Below are positions 1-14,718 of a DNA stretch of 64,000 nucleotides, in pieces; position 1 is the stretch's first letter, and each line of letters opens with the position of its first letter. Source of the stretch: Tubiluchus corallicola (taxonomy: Eukaryota; Priapulida; Priapulimorpha; Priapulimorphida; Tubiluchidae). Made by a program: the position numbers and the translations under genes. The stretch covers positions 227,786 through 291,785 of the forward strand of contig JAQGDQ010000220.1 of assembly GCA_030141605.1 (NCBI GenBank). Direction: 5' to 3'. Below the pieces are notes generated by a model that saw only the letters and a program-made list of their open reading frames with translations, searched no databases and was not told the origin of the DNA.

Positions 1-1259
1 ACCTCACCATGCAAATTTTTGAAAAGCTCAGTTAATGTTTTTTCCGGCACAATAATCATTTTTAGCTCAATCAGATTGTCAGGTTTTTATACGGGCCTAT
101 ATGCCATTACCATATCCACATGTACATATTACACGGGTTCCTCCATAACACATACCAAGTGGCCTTGTTTCAAGGTGTTGAGAACTCAAATTATTATTAT
201 TATTATTAGAAGTCTTTTATTAGCACACAAATACAGATTATACAATACGTACTGGCGAAAACACAAGGAAAAAAGATTTTTTTATCAAAAGGTCAAAGAC
301 CAAAGATCAAAGGCATCTAAAATCGAATGACCTTCTAGCAGCCCTAACATATGCAGACATCAGACTAAGTTTCAAATCCAAAGACACAGGAGTCTAAAAG
401 CTGTAATCAAATGCATTGCAATGAACAAAAGAATAGAAACTGCGATGAAGGATGGAAAAATGGACCAATCAGTCACTGAATGTGCCAGACAAAGTGTGCA
501 AAAGAACAAGCGATGGGGTCAAACCGAACACGCAGATAAAAAAATGAAGTTCCTATCAGAGCCACAAGGATGCCACGAATTTATAAAGGGAACAGCAAAC
601 TAAAGCGACTCAAATTTCTGTTCTTCATCTTCTACACAGTGACAAACGCAGCCGAGCACAATTGATATTGATCATCCTTGTTACACATATTGTGCAAGTT
701 TATAGCCTGAAAGATGCTCTTGTGCAAGAAGCCGCTAAACCAGTGATGATGTTTATTCCTCTTTTCAATGCTCAAATAAGCTCACAAATCTCATTCAGTA
801 AGGGTACTGGAAAGCAAAAGCACGAGTGCCAGATGCATAATTTAGTAAAGTCCATGTAAAACAACTGAAGTTACTAAAGTGATGCGAGAGACGGCTTTGC
901 ATAACGCACAAGTCACATGACGGTTGTAGTTAAAATGCGCTGCTGTGGTGCAATTAACCTCTGACCTACAGCAACTGCACACAACGCAACTGTAAAAAGG
1001 CTTATTTTTAAAAAAGTGACAATATGAAATAGCGAGCTGACCAAACCAGTAGGCTCCTATTTGAAATTAGCTGACAATGTTTCTCATGTGATCAAAAATT
1101 GGAGATTTTGCAAACAATAGTTACATAATTAAGCCTTGAAAGGATGCCAGCCGAATTTGAGTTACCTAGAAACTGCATTTCACAATGAAATCACAACTTG
1201 TAACATTTGAAACTGTGATCCATGGGTCAAAGGTCAACCAACCTTCTGTCAACTTATAC

Positions 1260-1470
1260 CATTCAATTCATTTCAACAAGACCTTTCATTTGATATGCTA
1301 TAAGCTAGTTTCACATGACCCTGAAAACATTTGTCTCTCCGACCCATATTTTGTATCAAATTAATTAATCTCATTCAATTCATCTCATCGAGGTCCTTCA
1401 TTTGAAATTCTACAAGCTATTGTCACTTAACACTCGAGGCATTTCTGTCCCCAGTCCCCAAATCTTGGCT
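1260..1470. repeat. Diverged tandem duplication, ~112-bp period
   Basis: CATTCAATTCATTTCAACAA at 1260 and CATTCAATTCATCTCATCGA at 1372 open two similar blocks (CCTTTCATTTGATATGC against CCTTCATTTGAAATTC; ACATTTGTCTC against GCATTTCTGTCC). Probably old repeat DNA. Confidence 0.5.
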
Positions 1471-4009
1471 TTTCCTCGCTAGTGGAAAATATTCCCATAT
1501 GCACGCATATGCCCATACGCAGCCACACACAAGACTGAACTTAGCCACATATCAAAAATTGTGGCCCCAGCTCAAAAACTATATACAGCCTAACAGACGA
1601 TAAAAGAAGAATCACCCACTCTGTGACCTTTGACCCAGCATTCTTGGGTCAGACCTAAACATATACTTCTCGAAATTGAAAGAACTAAAAGCACTAGGAC
1701 GAGTTGAATCATAATCGCAAAACTGAGCAATGCCACTATCTTCACCCTTGACCAAAGGTCAGAAGTAACTACACTGGCGTCTTTGTCTGCTGTGGGTTAC
1801 CTCACACCGTAAGTTTCATGCTCTAGCTTGCAAGACCAAAGCCCAATGTTAGTGGAGACTAAAGACATAATAGTAAAACAATAACCAATAAACAATAAAA
1901 CAATGTGAATTTCAAGAAGATGTTGCTGCAGCAAAATCTTAATTATTAGTTTACACTCACTTAGCAGCATCTCTGACTCAACTAACCTCTCTCGGTTACC
2001 TGCACCTGGATCAGGTCACAGTTAATGGATAAAAGTTAATTATAGTACAACCGGAAAAGGAATGCCTGGGGATCAATCCCACTAGGATCAGGATGAGCTT
2101 GTCACATGGTCTGGTGAGCAGTGACGACCAATAACTGCTAATTATTGCAGACCAAGTAGATACAAGGAACGAGTTTTGAAACCGGAGTACTTATGACGAT
2201 TTGAGCTTAGGAAACCTTATCAGATTTGTAATGACGATTTTCAAAATCTGGAGTATATATAAACTTGTGAATTCTTGTAGATACCAGTTATATGCAACAA
2301 AACTTTCACAGTTTAAAATCTTGATACGGGTTCTTTTGTTAGAATTTGAGCTGATTGATTCTGATAGGTTGTTATTATATTTAACATAATGTAAGCATTC
2401 ACTGGTTATCACATAACGTTTTAGCTCATAATTGTCAAACAGAAGCTCTTCTGAGCTGTTTTCATTTGATTAGAATCAACAAGAAGTAAACGATCTTATC
2501 TTACCTATTAAATGCAACCATAATATGAACACAATACAATTTACTTGGAATGTTTTGGCCAGCTTACCAACCGATATACAGATAATTTCAACCTAAAAAC
2601 TACAAGACACACTAGATTTCATAAATAAACAGCAAAACTGTAAACCAAACTGACCAAAAAGCTTACATAGTCAGCCCAACAGTAAAAAAGAACAAAACAG
2701 CCACAACCCACCATGAAGAATAACACCAAAGATCAATCACACAGTTCTAAGGAAAATCATACATAACAAACAAAGCCACATACAACTGCTTACTTATCGC
2801 TGGGAGTTCTGTGTAACCTTTTTGTGACAGGTTTGACTTACAGTCTTTCTGTCATCTTATTAACTCCATTCTGTTTTGTGGCTTTTAGACTAAAACTGGC
2901 TGAAGATGGCGGCTAAGATGGCCAATGTGTTGCATGTAGACTGCATCATTGTCTTAATAGACTCAGGCGTCAATCACATTACTAATCAAAACATATCTGA
3001 TAGGATGCTTAAAAATTAGTTAAATATAGTTATAAGACAAAGTTGAAACCTGGCTAATTGGGTTGTGGAAACAACTGATACAAAGCCCAAGTCTGTAGGA
3101 CAGGTGGAAAAAGTTTTGTCAAACTTAATAATCTGGTTAAGGTAACAAACAGACAAGTCTCAATGGTGCTGTTCAATTAACCATTCATAATGACGCTATT
3201 ATATTAACCATTTGTTAGGTAGCTGTCTAAACACCAGAAAATTAAATTACCAGATGTGATAAAATCCGAAAAGTTGATGTGAACTGCAAGTTCAAATGTT
3301 TTCAGTCAACTACGCAAAACTGCATGAGGTTTCCACTTCGTTAGAGCTTTAGTTTTGATTTTTTTGGTATATCTAGTTACCTACTAGGAGAAGACTCAAT
3401 GACTCATTTGTTATTAGGGGCATATTTACCAAAATGCCAACTAGTTGTAGCCTGGGGAGCCCAATGTTAACATTTTTTATCCTTTTCATTTCTTTGGAAA
3501 CTGTGTATCCAGACATATTCATATAAAGCGCATATTTCATAGCAAACCACCAGCAGTTACTGAACCAACTTTTATACCAGAAGCAGTTATGCAGCCTGCT
3601 TAGATATAAGAACTATGCAAAAGTATGTAATTAATAATAACAACAAAGGTACTAGTAATATTGTATTATATTTTGAATACAAACAACCACAAATCTATAA
3701 CAGAGATGGGCGGGACTGAACTATCTGCCTAGGACATTGTAAAGTTTTGATACACCACAGCTAGTTATTAGCTACAAAACTAAGACATATGCACGTATGT
3801 GACTGTGCACTAGATGCTAACAGTGCAGTTCAGGAGAAGAGCATGTGCTGTCATTGTGAAAATACTGCATTTGTTAGAAACGCGACTGTTTTCAATGGCA
3901 TTAACAAGGGCTCTCTACTAATATTTTCACTCACCAGGATACTAAGCTAGTCATCAATTTCGTGTCTGATTATTGTTACGTGGTCAGTTTGAGTATTGTT
4001 CTTGTTGGA

Positions 4010-4082
4010 CTAATTCCTTCATTGTTAAATTTAATCTTGACTATTTGTAATTATTAGTCAATAAATCTAATCTAATCTAAAT
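4010..4082 (+). repeat. LINE-type 3' tail with TCTAA repeats
   Basis: A short 3'-UTR-like stretch ends AGTCAATAAATCTAATCTAA, with a poly(A)-signal-like AATAAA followed by a simple 5-bp repeat. Many non-LTR elements end in this way. Only the tail is recognisable. Confidence 0.4.
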
Positions 4083-4211
4083 CACATAAAGACTTGGACT
4101 TCAAAAGCCATTTAGGATAATAGAACTAGCCCGTCAGTTTTCAACACAAAACATTTCAACAACATACTGCAATAGAGAATGTATAGATTGAAAGAAAAAT
4201 TTGACACTTAC

Positions 4212-4292
4212 TCTTTACAGTAAAGTCCTCGACAAAGGTACACTTTGCGGGGGTGTTTATCACGTTTGTGTTGACTTTCTGTAGAAGATGGT
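4212..4292 (-). CDS. ASH1L: ASH1L-like gene, small exon 3 (pre-AWS segment)
   Basis: An 81-bp exon between acceptor cttgaatttcag and donor AAAGA|GTAAGTG. It takes the phase-2 end of the preceding exon and reads without stops: ELPSSTESQHKRDKHPRK, then VYLCRGLYCKE. The RK.Y...GLY string lines up with the segment just before the AWS domain in ASH1L proteins. The next exon (phase 2) was not found between 1 and 4211, so it is probably outside the window. Confidence 0.62.
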
Positions 4293-7200
4293 CTGAAATT
4301 CAAGAAAAGCGGCATTTATGGCACCACATCCACTCAAAAGCTGAGTCATTTTCATATTATATCCATTAAAAGCAGTCTATGCACAAAGTTTCGTATTCAC
4401 ATCAAGGGTTCAAAATACCTTTTAGATCTAAATTTAAGTGTTTTAAAATAACGCACATGATTTCATAAATAACAAAAAAAGTATCCATGTTGTTGTCTTC
4501 TTTTGGTGAAAATAAGAATCACTAAAAACAGCAGTCTTACTCTTTATGTACAAATAGGGCACTTGCACGCACTTACAATTCCGTCATTAGCCTTTTCCGT
4601 AATGCCCTCTCTTCAACTTGTCTGTCAGTGAATGGTGTCTCGGTCATTGCAACGTTTATAACACTGTCAATTGTTGTTACTACATTGTCAGGTCTCTGGT
4701 GTTCACCATTCGCAATGTTATCGGCACGGGCTTGTTTAAGGCGCTCGCGTTCTGCCCTCCTCTGCTGGATCCTCTCCATTTTCTGTTTACGCTTCATGAT
4801 GGCATCCATGATCCGCTGCTGTTCTTCCTTTGCACTGAGACGGTATTTGTTAAACCGATTATCAGCGATTGGCAGAGCCACCTCATCAAGTGTAGGAGAT
4901 GACTGGTTTTGAGGTGTGGGGGTGGCAGGTTTAGGTGGACTGACTTCGGGTGGTGGCTGCTTGCGAGGACGTCCTCTTTTTCGACGAGGTGGAGCGGTAT
5001 CCACTGATAAGGATGTAGGAGATGCAGTAGAAACATGTACAGATGGCTTGCCAAGCACTACATCTATGGTAGAATCAATTTTCAGATGCTTCTGCTGTTG
5101 AGAAACAGCAATGTAATCCAATCTGGCTCGCCGCGATGCAACTGAATCATTGCGGTAACTAATCTTGCTACAGTATGGCAGACTAATGTTACTGGATTGT
5201 GCCTTCAGGGAAGACTCAAACATTTTGTGACGTTTCTTTAGTGGTAAGCGTTGTTCATGAGCATCACTAGTTGATTGTGTCTGATTGTTGATGTTTAACA
5301 GATACTTTGGCTTTCGCCCTCGTTTCTTTCCAAATCTCACATTGCTTATAGTTCTAAACCTTCTAGCAATAGTTTCATTCTTTGGTGGGCGACCACGACC
5401 CCTGCGCTTAAATAAAGGTTGCGGCACTTTCTTTGGGGTGTAATTTTTTAAGTTGAACATGCCAGGTGAAAACTGTTCCTGCTCTGACGGTAAAGGTGAC
5501 CATTCATTGTCAGTGAGAGATAAATAGTCCATTGCATTGACTAATTCATCAAGGTCGTCCAAAAATACAGGATCAACAATATTTTTATGTTTGGATTTGA
5601 ATCGTCTAGCTCTTTTCTTCAATTTACGTAGGATGTCCTTTTCATGTTTATGCCTTTTCCTCTGAGCCAGTGTCATCTGCATGATTGGTGGCTTATGTGC
5701 ATCAAGCGCATTAAGTTTGTCTTGCTCGCCACTGCTGCTAGTCTCTGAGCGGCTTTTTGGAAAAGGTGGAACATGATCATTTGAAGTACTGCCCACACTA
5801 GAATCCACATGGACACTGTCTTGTGTCCTTCCAACAACAGCCAGATTTTCTGTACTAGCAGCAGATTTTATCATACTCCGTTTCTTTTTTAAACGCAACG
5901 TCTTGCCAAATATGTGTTTTAGCTTTCGCCGCTGTAACAGTGCCTGCCTTTTTCTTTTCAACTCAATAGGTTTAATCTCTGTGTAAGAATTTGACACATC
6001 TAAAGTGTCAGTCTCTTCGAATTGACTGTTAATAGAATACTGGATTTTTTTGACGAGTGAAGACAGCTCAGGGTCACTTTCTGCTTTGCTTGTGCTTGTT
6101 GCCGGTTTAGAATTTGGCAAAGGGTACTTTCTTGGTCTGCCAACAGGCCTTTTCATGGGTAAAGGTTTGTCATTAACATAAGCACCATTCATCCCTTGGT
6201 AGTAATAAGTTCTAGTCTTACAACTAATGGCACTGGTTACAAACCGTTTGTGTTTTGCTTGTCTCTTGCATGACATAGCTCGAGCTATTACAACAGAGAT
6301 AGAAGACAAAACATGGTCTTCTTTACTCTGTTTAGAAACCACTCCATCTTCAGTCTGCCGTTGAAGTTCTTTTTGATGCTGCAGCGCAATAGCAAGTAAG
6401 GTCTTTTTATTCAGTGCTCCAGCAGGTCTGCCACGTCCTCGTTTTTTAGCAGTAGGTGCTCTTTTGTTTTGCAATAAAGATGCCTGGTGCAAATGATTTT
6501 CCAAATGACGGGCAAAGCTATCAGATAGACGGCCAAAAGACGAACCCTGCTTTCCAACAATTTTTTTTGACACGTAGCGCTGACTTGCAGGTATAACATC
6601 CAGGTTCGGTGGTTTCAAGCGTGGTCGCCCTCGGCCTCTTTTTTTCACAGGTGCTACTATAACTGGTGGCCTGTCTTCATCTCCATTAAGTTGCTTTTTG
6701 AACAGCAAGTCACATTTATTGCTAGCGATTATTTTGGGTAAGCTTTCCACGATATTTCTGCTATGGACACTTGACTCAGCATTTTCTATGTCTTTATTAA
6801 TTTGATTAGGTATAAAAGATGACACAGTTGGAAGAGCACTCCTAACTTTCGGTGGCCTTCCCCTCTTTTTAGGCACAGTTAACAAGGAATTTGAAGGTTT
6901 CTGGTTTACAGTGGCATCTGGAATGGAAGGAAGTTTATGGGGTGCTAAGTGTGAAACAGGAGCTTGATTTTTCGATGGTAAAATTGTTAACGAATGTGCA
7001 TTACCACTCTGAGATTTACTTGTCGGAGATTCTACAGATACGATTTTAGACATAGTGGCTGGCACAACCGAAGACGTGGAAGAGGTGACAGGTTTCAGAT
7101 AAGAAGTGCCTGCATCCACTGACTGAGTAGACAAGCAAGCAGAAATAACTGGTAAGTTTGTGTGAGTGTGAGGTGATTCGGCATCTAAGTTTAATGATTC

Positions 7201-10200
7201 TTTAGGGACAGCTGCTGTTTCAGTAGCTGATGCAGTTAGTTCAGTTTTTTGGCTAACAGTATTTACATGACTAGTTACAGGAACACCTTGATCTTCAGAT
7301 GCATTCCGAGAAGCAGACTGTAGATCCTCATCTTGTTTACTGTCTCTGCTTTTTTCACTTGGCACCGTATTTTGCAGAAGTTTGTCACTTTGATCTTTGG
7401 ATGATAGTTTAGGTCGACCCTTACTCTTGCCACGTTTATGGATATCAGACTTACTTGAAGTGTTATTTTGAAGCATGTCATTAGTCTCGTGTGTAAGAGT
7501 GGCATCTTTCTTTGTTACCTTTGAGGACACAATAACAGAGGCACGGCAAGGAGGCTGATGAAATTGTTCAGCACTGTTACACGGAATATTTTTTGTATTA
7601 ACTGTTTGGCTGTGTGACATACTGTCTTTTGATTCTTTGGCAATAGAAGTTTCATCAGCAGAGCTTTCAGAAATTGTCAAGGATGGCCTTTGCTCTAGGT
7701 CTTTTTCTGCAACAAGACTACCTGAATTTTGACTATCATGACTACTATATTCTCGTGCTTGGTGTTCTTTAAAAGTACACGTTGTTGTTTGATCTGCTTT
7801 TGAAAACTTTTTACTTTGCTCAGTTTTACGATTTCTTGGTTTATTAGCAGCTATGCTATGAAAACTCAAGGTATCAGAAAAAGAATCCGTAGCCTCTTCT
7901 GTCAATACTTTAAGTTTTTCAGGTGACTGAGGGAAGACCTGGTCAGTGTCACAGACATTTTCTGTTCTTTTCTCTCTTTTTGGTCTTGTATTTCGCAAAA
8001 TTTTATCATCGTTTCTTTCAGTTTTAGGAGAAGATTTTTCCCTCCTGGGCCTCAGATTGAAGAAACTGGAAGCCTTGCTGTGCTCTTGAAACTCAGTGTT
8101 TAGTTTTTCAAGGGCCAGCTCAACTAATGGAGCATTTTCTTCACTGAGCTTGATTCGTTCATCATTTTTTGACTTGCTTACTGGCGTTTTAGCAGCTTCA
8201 CCTGATTCTTCCCTTTGTGAATTGCTCAATGAAATTTTGGTAGTTTCGTTCTGTTCTTCAAGTTTAGACATGTCTATCGGAGTTGAAATAGATTCAATTT
8301 TTTCTTCCTTTTTTGACTTGATAATTGATGTTTTAGCATGACCAACTTCCGCCTTTTTTGACTTGCTTGCTGAAGTTCCAGTATGTTCGATTTGTTCCTC
8401 TATTTTAGATTTGTTTACAGTCGTTTGTTCCCCTCCTTTAGATTTGCCTAATAAAGTATTAGTGAGTTCAGCTTTTTCCTCCCCTTTTGACTTATTCATT
8501 AAAGTTTTAGTGGAGGTGACATTGGTTTGGTTAGCTGAAAGTGTTTCTTCTAATGCATTCTTTACATTTTTTAATTTGGCAGGAAGTTCATATGAGCAAG
8601 CATCTATAGTTTTGTTATTCACAGAGTTCCGCAATCGGCTTCTAGTCTTATATTCAACATTCTGCACTTTTTTAGGAATATCTGACATTACATCTAAGCA
8701 AGGTGCTTTTCGAGGCCTTGGCCTCAAAGATGGCAGTGATGTGGTCCCAGTGTTCACAATTTCATCATGAACATCCTTCACAGATTCGAATTTTTGTTTG
8801 CTTTTGTAGTTCGAATCTTGAATTCGCAGACTAGTCCTTATGCAACTCGGTTTTACAGCATCACGCATCTCTGCACTTTGCTTTTCGTCCACACTATTAG
8901 GCCGTTTACTAGCTGCTGCTCTTTTAGGGCGAGTGGAGTATTTCACCAAACGAGTAAACTCGTTCTCACTCCTCTTCGATTTATTCTTGCAGTACTTTGT
9001 GCTTTCATTTTCCTTGCTTAATTCTGATGAAATCTCTTTATTATCACTGTCATGCTTTTCTTCTCTCAATGGCAAAGCGTGGGCATCTACTTTTTCCATT
9101 TCAACGACGGCCACTGCTCTAAGATTTTTATCGCAATCAATATAGTTGTCAATTACATCTTCACTACCTTTGTCACTGCTATTTTTCAAACCTGGATTTG
9201 GCTTTCGAAGTGACCTCTTTGTTGTGGTTGCATTTATTGACGCTTCTCGGACAAGTTTCCGTCTTTTGCCACTGGACGGATGATTTTCCTCGGCAAACCA
9301 AGGTGAGTCCTGCTTTGCATGGCTACGCTTAACTGGCGCTTTAACAAATTCTTTCGTTTGTACGTCCTCGGCTGTGCTTGCAATACAAGTAGTAACTTTT
9401 GACAGAGGGGTAACACTGACAATGACCGTAGACACGGCACATGTGTCTGAATGTGCATTAGGTGCCGGTACCACATTCACAATGGTACTGTTGTTGCCTA
9501 GCACTCCCATTTCTTCAGGTGACAAGGCATTCTCACTAACCTGCAAAGAAAGAGAGAAAGAGAGAGGTTATTGCAGAGCAATTACAAAACATTTAGCCAC
9601 AAAATTCTTTATAGGACAAAATAGTTATAGTTGACATTTAATGAAAAACTAAGATGCAAAGAATTACGTTGGTATAGGCAGGATTAGAGGTATAATACAT
9701 CAAAATGGAGGCACTAAGAAAACATTCATAATGCATTTTTATTACAACAATAAAATACCAACAAATAAACACAGTACTCAGCTCCACAGAACAACAAGCT
9801 GATTTCAGTTTACACAAAAAATGTTTTGCGTTAATTGAAGCAGCAACAATGCGCGACATTTTTTGTTATGTGATTGCAACAAGCATTGAAGAAGCAGTGA
9901 TCCCCTGCAGACCACAGATGCAATTCTCTAGTTAAAGAAAATATTTATTAAAGCACTTAACAGCACTTGTAGCTGCTGCCCAGGAAAGAAGAGTGGAGGT
10001 TGTGCAAACAAAACCCTTGCTCCGAGGGAACAACTGTACAGGCGGAAGAGCTTCATTTACTAAGCATCAGACAAGACAGCAAAGAGCAAACTCCTGCGTA
10101 GGAAAGAGTTACCGCCAGGAAAACAGCGCAAACAAAGATAACTGAGATGCTGAACTAGCCTGTGAAGAAAGTAAATATGACTTTCACTTGAGATGCAAGG

Positions 10201-13200
10201 CTATTTCCACTTGAACAAGCAGCGTCTGCTAATTCCACCTAATGAAACTAATGCAACCGCCAGACAGCCCGCTGAAAAGAACGATAATTGCCCATGACCA
10301 GGTTTCCAAAGAAGCTGTTTGTTTTTAAATTTCAGTTTACTTGTCACTAAACAAATACAAAATAAATGCTATAAAACTAACCAAACAAGACAATTTAGAC
10401 AGCAGGTGTTTCACTGCGCGTCTTTTTTTTAAAGAAAAGCCGCCAATCCTAAACATGTTTTTTTCTGATCAAACTATAGTGATCCATAATGCAAGTAATT
10501 AAACATTGGAAAGATTTCCCATATTCGCATTTAAATATAGCCAGAAATGTATTTATAATTTGCTTCATTCACTTGCAGATATTATAGCATGCACATCACA
10601 GACATCTAGTTTTTTGCAAGCTTAACAATGTATAGTCTATGTCACACCGTGTTCTTGCAACCTTTGAAACAATACTTCAGCAAATCGTTATACGATAACT
10701 GAATTTAGTGATACAAAATATGCTTAGTTTACAAACTATATAAGTAACACAGCAACGGTAAACGTCAAAACTTTGTTAATACTCATATAACACTGGCCTG
10801 AATTTACCATAACACGGGAAAATCTGAACGTTAAGTCCTGTTCCTGTGGAAATATAAAATTGCAAAGCAGTTTTACAATTTTGTGTAGCATTTTGTAACT
10901 ACCGTAAAAACAAAAATAGCATGAAATAAAGAAGCTGTCAGGTTTTGATATGATCTTGACTATTTAATATAAACGCATTCTAATATTTTCTTTCTCATGT
11001 ATAAGCAAAAGGCTACTTAGTTCGTGATCCTCACGTACGAAGTCAAAGGATACACAGGAGTGCATCATACGTTATCCAGTTTTTTTTTGGAACAGGTACA
11101 GTTGCTAGACGTACCGGTCACAAACATGACAGTTTTAGTTTAATAAGCTCAAAAGAGTAAAAAGCGGACACTTTAGAAACGCGCATGTAAGTTTAAACTG
11201 TGATATTTTTTTTACCGAAGTAAATAACTCTGGAGAAATTGAAAAGCAGTGATTGAGATGCAAATTGCGTAGTATTTTTCGATGCGATATCAGTAAAATT
11301 CAGCCTTGTAACAATAGCCTGCGCGTTTAAGTAAAAAAAGGCCAAGCCTTCTAGGATGTTTTTCTCATTGGCTTATTTCAATGTTCGCAAAAAATGTTAT
11401 AATGATGTAGTAATAAAACTGCAATAAGTGCCCCGTGTAACTAGTAAAATTACTTTAAAGTCGCGATCACTTTATACTTGGGCGCTGCGATAGTATACCC
11501 ATTCTTCTTCCAATGACGTCATTCATCTCGAAGAAAAGAAGTTCACTGACAATCTTCATCAAAAGCACAACAGTTTTTACAGAAAACAACTACTTTTGTA
11601 ATATTTGTGCAAGAGCATTAGGTAAGTTGCAGAAGTTTGAATTTGTTTAAACAGCGCGTGCTTACGGAAAGCCACGAAGTCTCCCAGTTACGTCATAATT
11701 TCCAAGTGAATGGCGGCAACCTGCACGCCTAAGAATTTCTATTCAGAGGTAGTATATTTTAAATTGATGCTTTATAGGCAGTTCTATGTTATATTTTTCT
11801 AAGTTTAAGTGATAACATTAAAATAAATCCAACGTACTGACTGACTTATTCTTTCCTTTAAAAAACGATATGTGTGCGAAACTGCAAATCACTTTTGTTC
11901 TCATCACTGCAGTGTCATACAACTGCAGTTTTGCCACAGACCTGAGTCCCTATGAAAGTACCATGTTTCTCCTCGAATATAACTTCGGACAATCTAACAG
12001 AACCTACAAACAGATGTTTTCGCTAGGCCCCTCCAACATGGTAGATTCCATTGACTAAGACCACATCCGCCTTCGATTCCATTAGGTCAATTACGCAAGC
12101 CTTGTACGATTTGCCCCCCTCTTGCCAAGTTTGGGCCACCACTTTTTTCGAAAAAGAATCTACGAATTCTATGTCAAAAATTCTCCCCCCCCCAAAAAAA
12201 ACACTTAGCGCTTAAGCAATTTCCTCGCCACTTTTACGCTGCTGTATGTTCACAGAGAGACTTTATCGAGATGCAGAAAACGTGAGCTGAATTCATTTGA
12301 CTATTATGGTCAACTAGACATAATGCAGTAACGCGCAGAAAGCTTCAAACTTAGAGGAGAGAGAGAGAGAGAGACAGTCAGTGGAGAAACAAGCCTTTGA
12401 TCTACTTGCAATCAATAAAGAGGTGTGACTGAGAGCTGCATATTAAGAAGCTGAAACGGCCTATGCATCTTCTTCTTCCGGAAAAACCAGTCACTTGTTG
12501 CCATAACAACCGTCCGTCCTCTCTCTACTCTCTGCCCGTTTTAAATGTTCGAGAATTTTAAAACGCGCAATTCGAATGATTCACCCCCGATGAGTGCTAA
12601 GTTATGCGAGCTAGCAGGTGCAACAGGTGTTAATTAACAGGTGTTGTCACCGACACGTGCCACCAACACCTTTGCGCGCGCCAGCTGAGTCTGATGATAA
12701 AATGATGTGAACAACAGCAAACCGAAGGAAGCCATCGACAAGGCAGAATAACTTGGATTCTTAGACAAAGCTGAAACGAAATTAGTAGCTTAATTAGCCT
12801 ACTCTTATCAGCTTTGTTGGCAAGCAACCTATCGTGCAGTATCGCATTGCATAACCTACCCTACGCAAGCTACCACACCCCCAGCCACACAATCAACCCA
12901 GCTATTCTAATTATTCCCAGCAGCATTGTGATAAGCAATAAGTAACGCCGCGCGCGGCTAGAAACATCAGGGTAAAAAATAAATCAGACTTTTGCGAGAA
13001 TTAGCATAATTTGCACCACAGGCGAGCGGCAAAAATACTCACCCGCGAAGGAAAATTTTAAAGTTACGCAAAATTTGATAGAAGAAATTACCAGTATGAA
13101 ATTTAGCTAATCAACGAGATTAGTGTCACTGAAAGAAACTAAGATGTTTACGGGTAGGGCAATAAGGCAAGTCGCATTTTAGGACTTAATTAAAGTTAGC

Positions 13201-14645
13201 CAAATTTCTAATCTGATGCATCGAGTTTTTCCTTACAACATAAATACTCAGTTAGTTATTTATCAAAAAATCACATAATTTAATAAGCAAGACTTATACA
13301 AGCATTCAAAAGGGGTACTAACAAACTATAATGTATTGCAATACTTACTATATTTTATCAAATCTGTAGTTTTTAATAACATTTATATAATGTGCCAGGC
13401 AATATAATTATGTTACACCATTTATATAGATGTGCGCCTGCTTTATGCCAAATTTACGTTTCGCTCTCTCAAAAGGTTTTAAAATAATGATATAATGCAA
13501 AGACTAATTACCTCACAATGGCAATTTTTAAATCGCTCAAAAATTTGATATACTCATGCTTCATAGTAGAACTCAACGCCACCGTGTGGCGTATATGAAT
13601 AATAATTCCGAAAAGTAGGCTTATAAATATTCTACCGCCTTACTATATTTATAAATTTACCGCCTTACATAACACACTTATGTTTTACCGTCTTAGTATA
13701 CTTATAAATGACGTACCGCACATATGAAATAACCAGCTTCTTAGCATTAACTTGTAAAGTCAGACCACGACCCGGGAAATGAATTTTTCACCGCACGAGC
13801 TGCTTTAGTGAGTTTACTACGCGTGTTAAAATAAACTGATTACATACTACACACGTTCACGCAGCGGCTCATTACAATAACAAGTCCCAGCTGCATACAT
13901 TTACTATCATTAATTAATTCAAACTACATTCTGCTAGCTTATTATAGCTATTTAAACGTCTTATTCACGGTCATTTTAAAATTCTGAAAGTCAAATTAGC
14001 ACGAATATTATAGACCAATAAAGGTTCGTGTATGACGCGCAATGGAATGACGTAATACTGAATGTAACACTGTGATGGAATGGCCCATAATTAAGAAAAA
14101 AACTTGCAGGCGAGAAATACCTTTTTTACAAAAAGGTATATGAAATTTACACATAATATGATGTAGAAGTCTTAACTTCTGCGTTTGGCAGAAATGATAC
14201 GCATACATATTTAAATAATGTTTGTTATGCAAAACTAGTTAAATAGATGAGTAAAGTAATTCACAAAACCACAGTCTAAGTGAATACACTATAAACTTCT
14301 AAGTTTATATATACACGTACCATAAAGTGAATATTATTTCAAGAAAAATCAGGTGTTGCCTTTGCATAATGCCAATTACAGTAAAGTAATGTTATTTTAC
14401 AAGATTTTATCCACTCGAAGTAAATAAAAAAGCAACTTTGTGAAATAAGTTAAATAATTTAGGTTACAGTTAAACAGAGAATATTAGTTTTGCAAAAAAT
14501 ATAATTAGGTTTAGCGCATTAAATATAATCATATTTAATATAAGATCTCATGCAGATGAAATATTTTTAATTTTAATGTATTACGTCGAGATGTATTAAT
14601 TTCTAGAACATTATGTAATGCTATAATATTGATTTTGCTGCATTA

Positions 14646-14718
<73 letters not shown>

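Larger units (their letters stand above)
1..4211. other. No gene recognised; probably ASH1L intron 3
   Basis: AT-rich DNA with only short chance frames on both strands. It should be intronic for the ASH1L-like gene because exon 3 ends with an open donor at 4211. A YY1-type word (AAGATGGCGGCTAAGATGG) is at 2903-2921. No SET or AWS codons were recognised. Confidence 0.5.

Noticed and set aside
1-860. Plus-strand frames of 60-103 residues near the window start
   Set aside because: Low-complexity or random composition, with no conserved motif and no codon-usage signal.
2557-2583. 25-nt minus-strand segment as a further ASH1L microexon
   Set aside because: Splice borders and phase are possible, but the residues do not resemble ASH1L and the match could easily be chance.
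2906-3020. Short plus-strand frame starting MAAKMANVL after a YY1-like word
   Set aside because: Only about 36 codons, with no homology, splice signal or downstream support.
8096-9145. Plus-strand frames of 81-135 residues opposite the AT-hook exon
   Set aside because: Composition mirrors the Ser/Lys-rich minus-strand protein. No motif or start context supports them.
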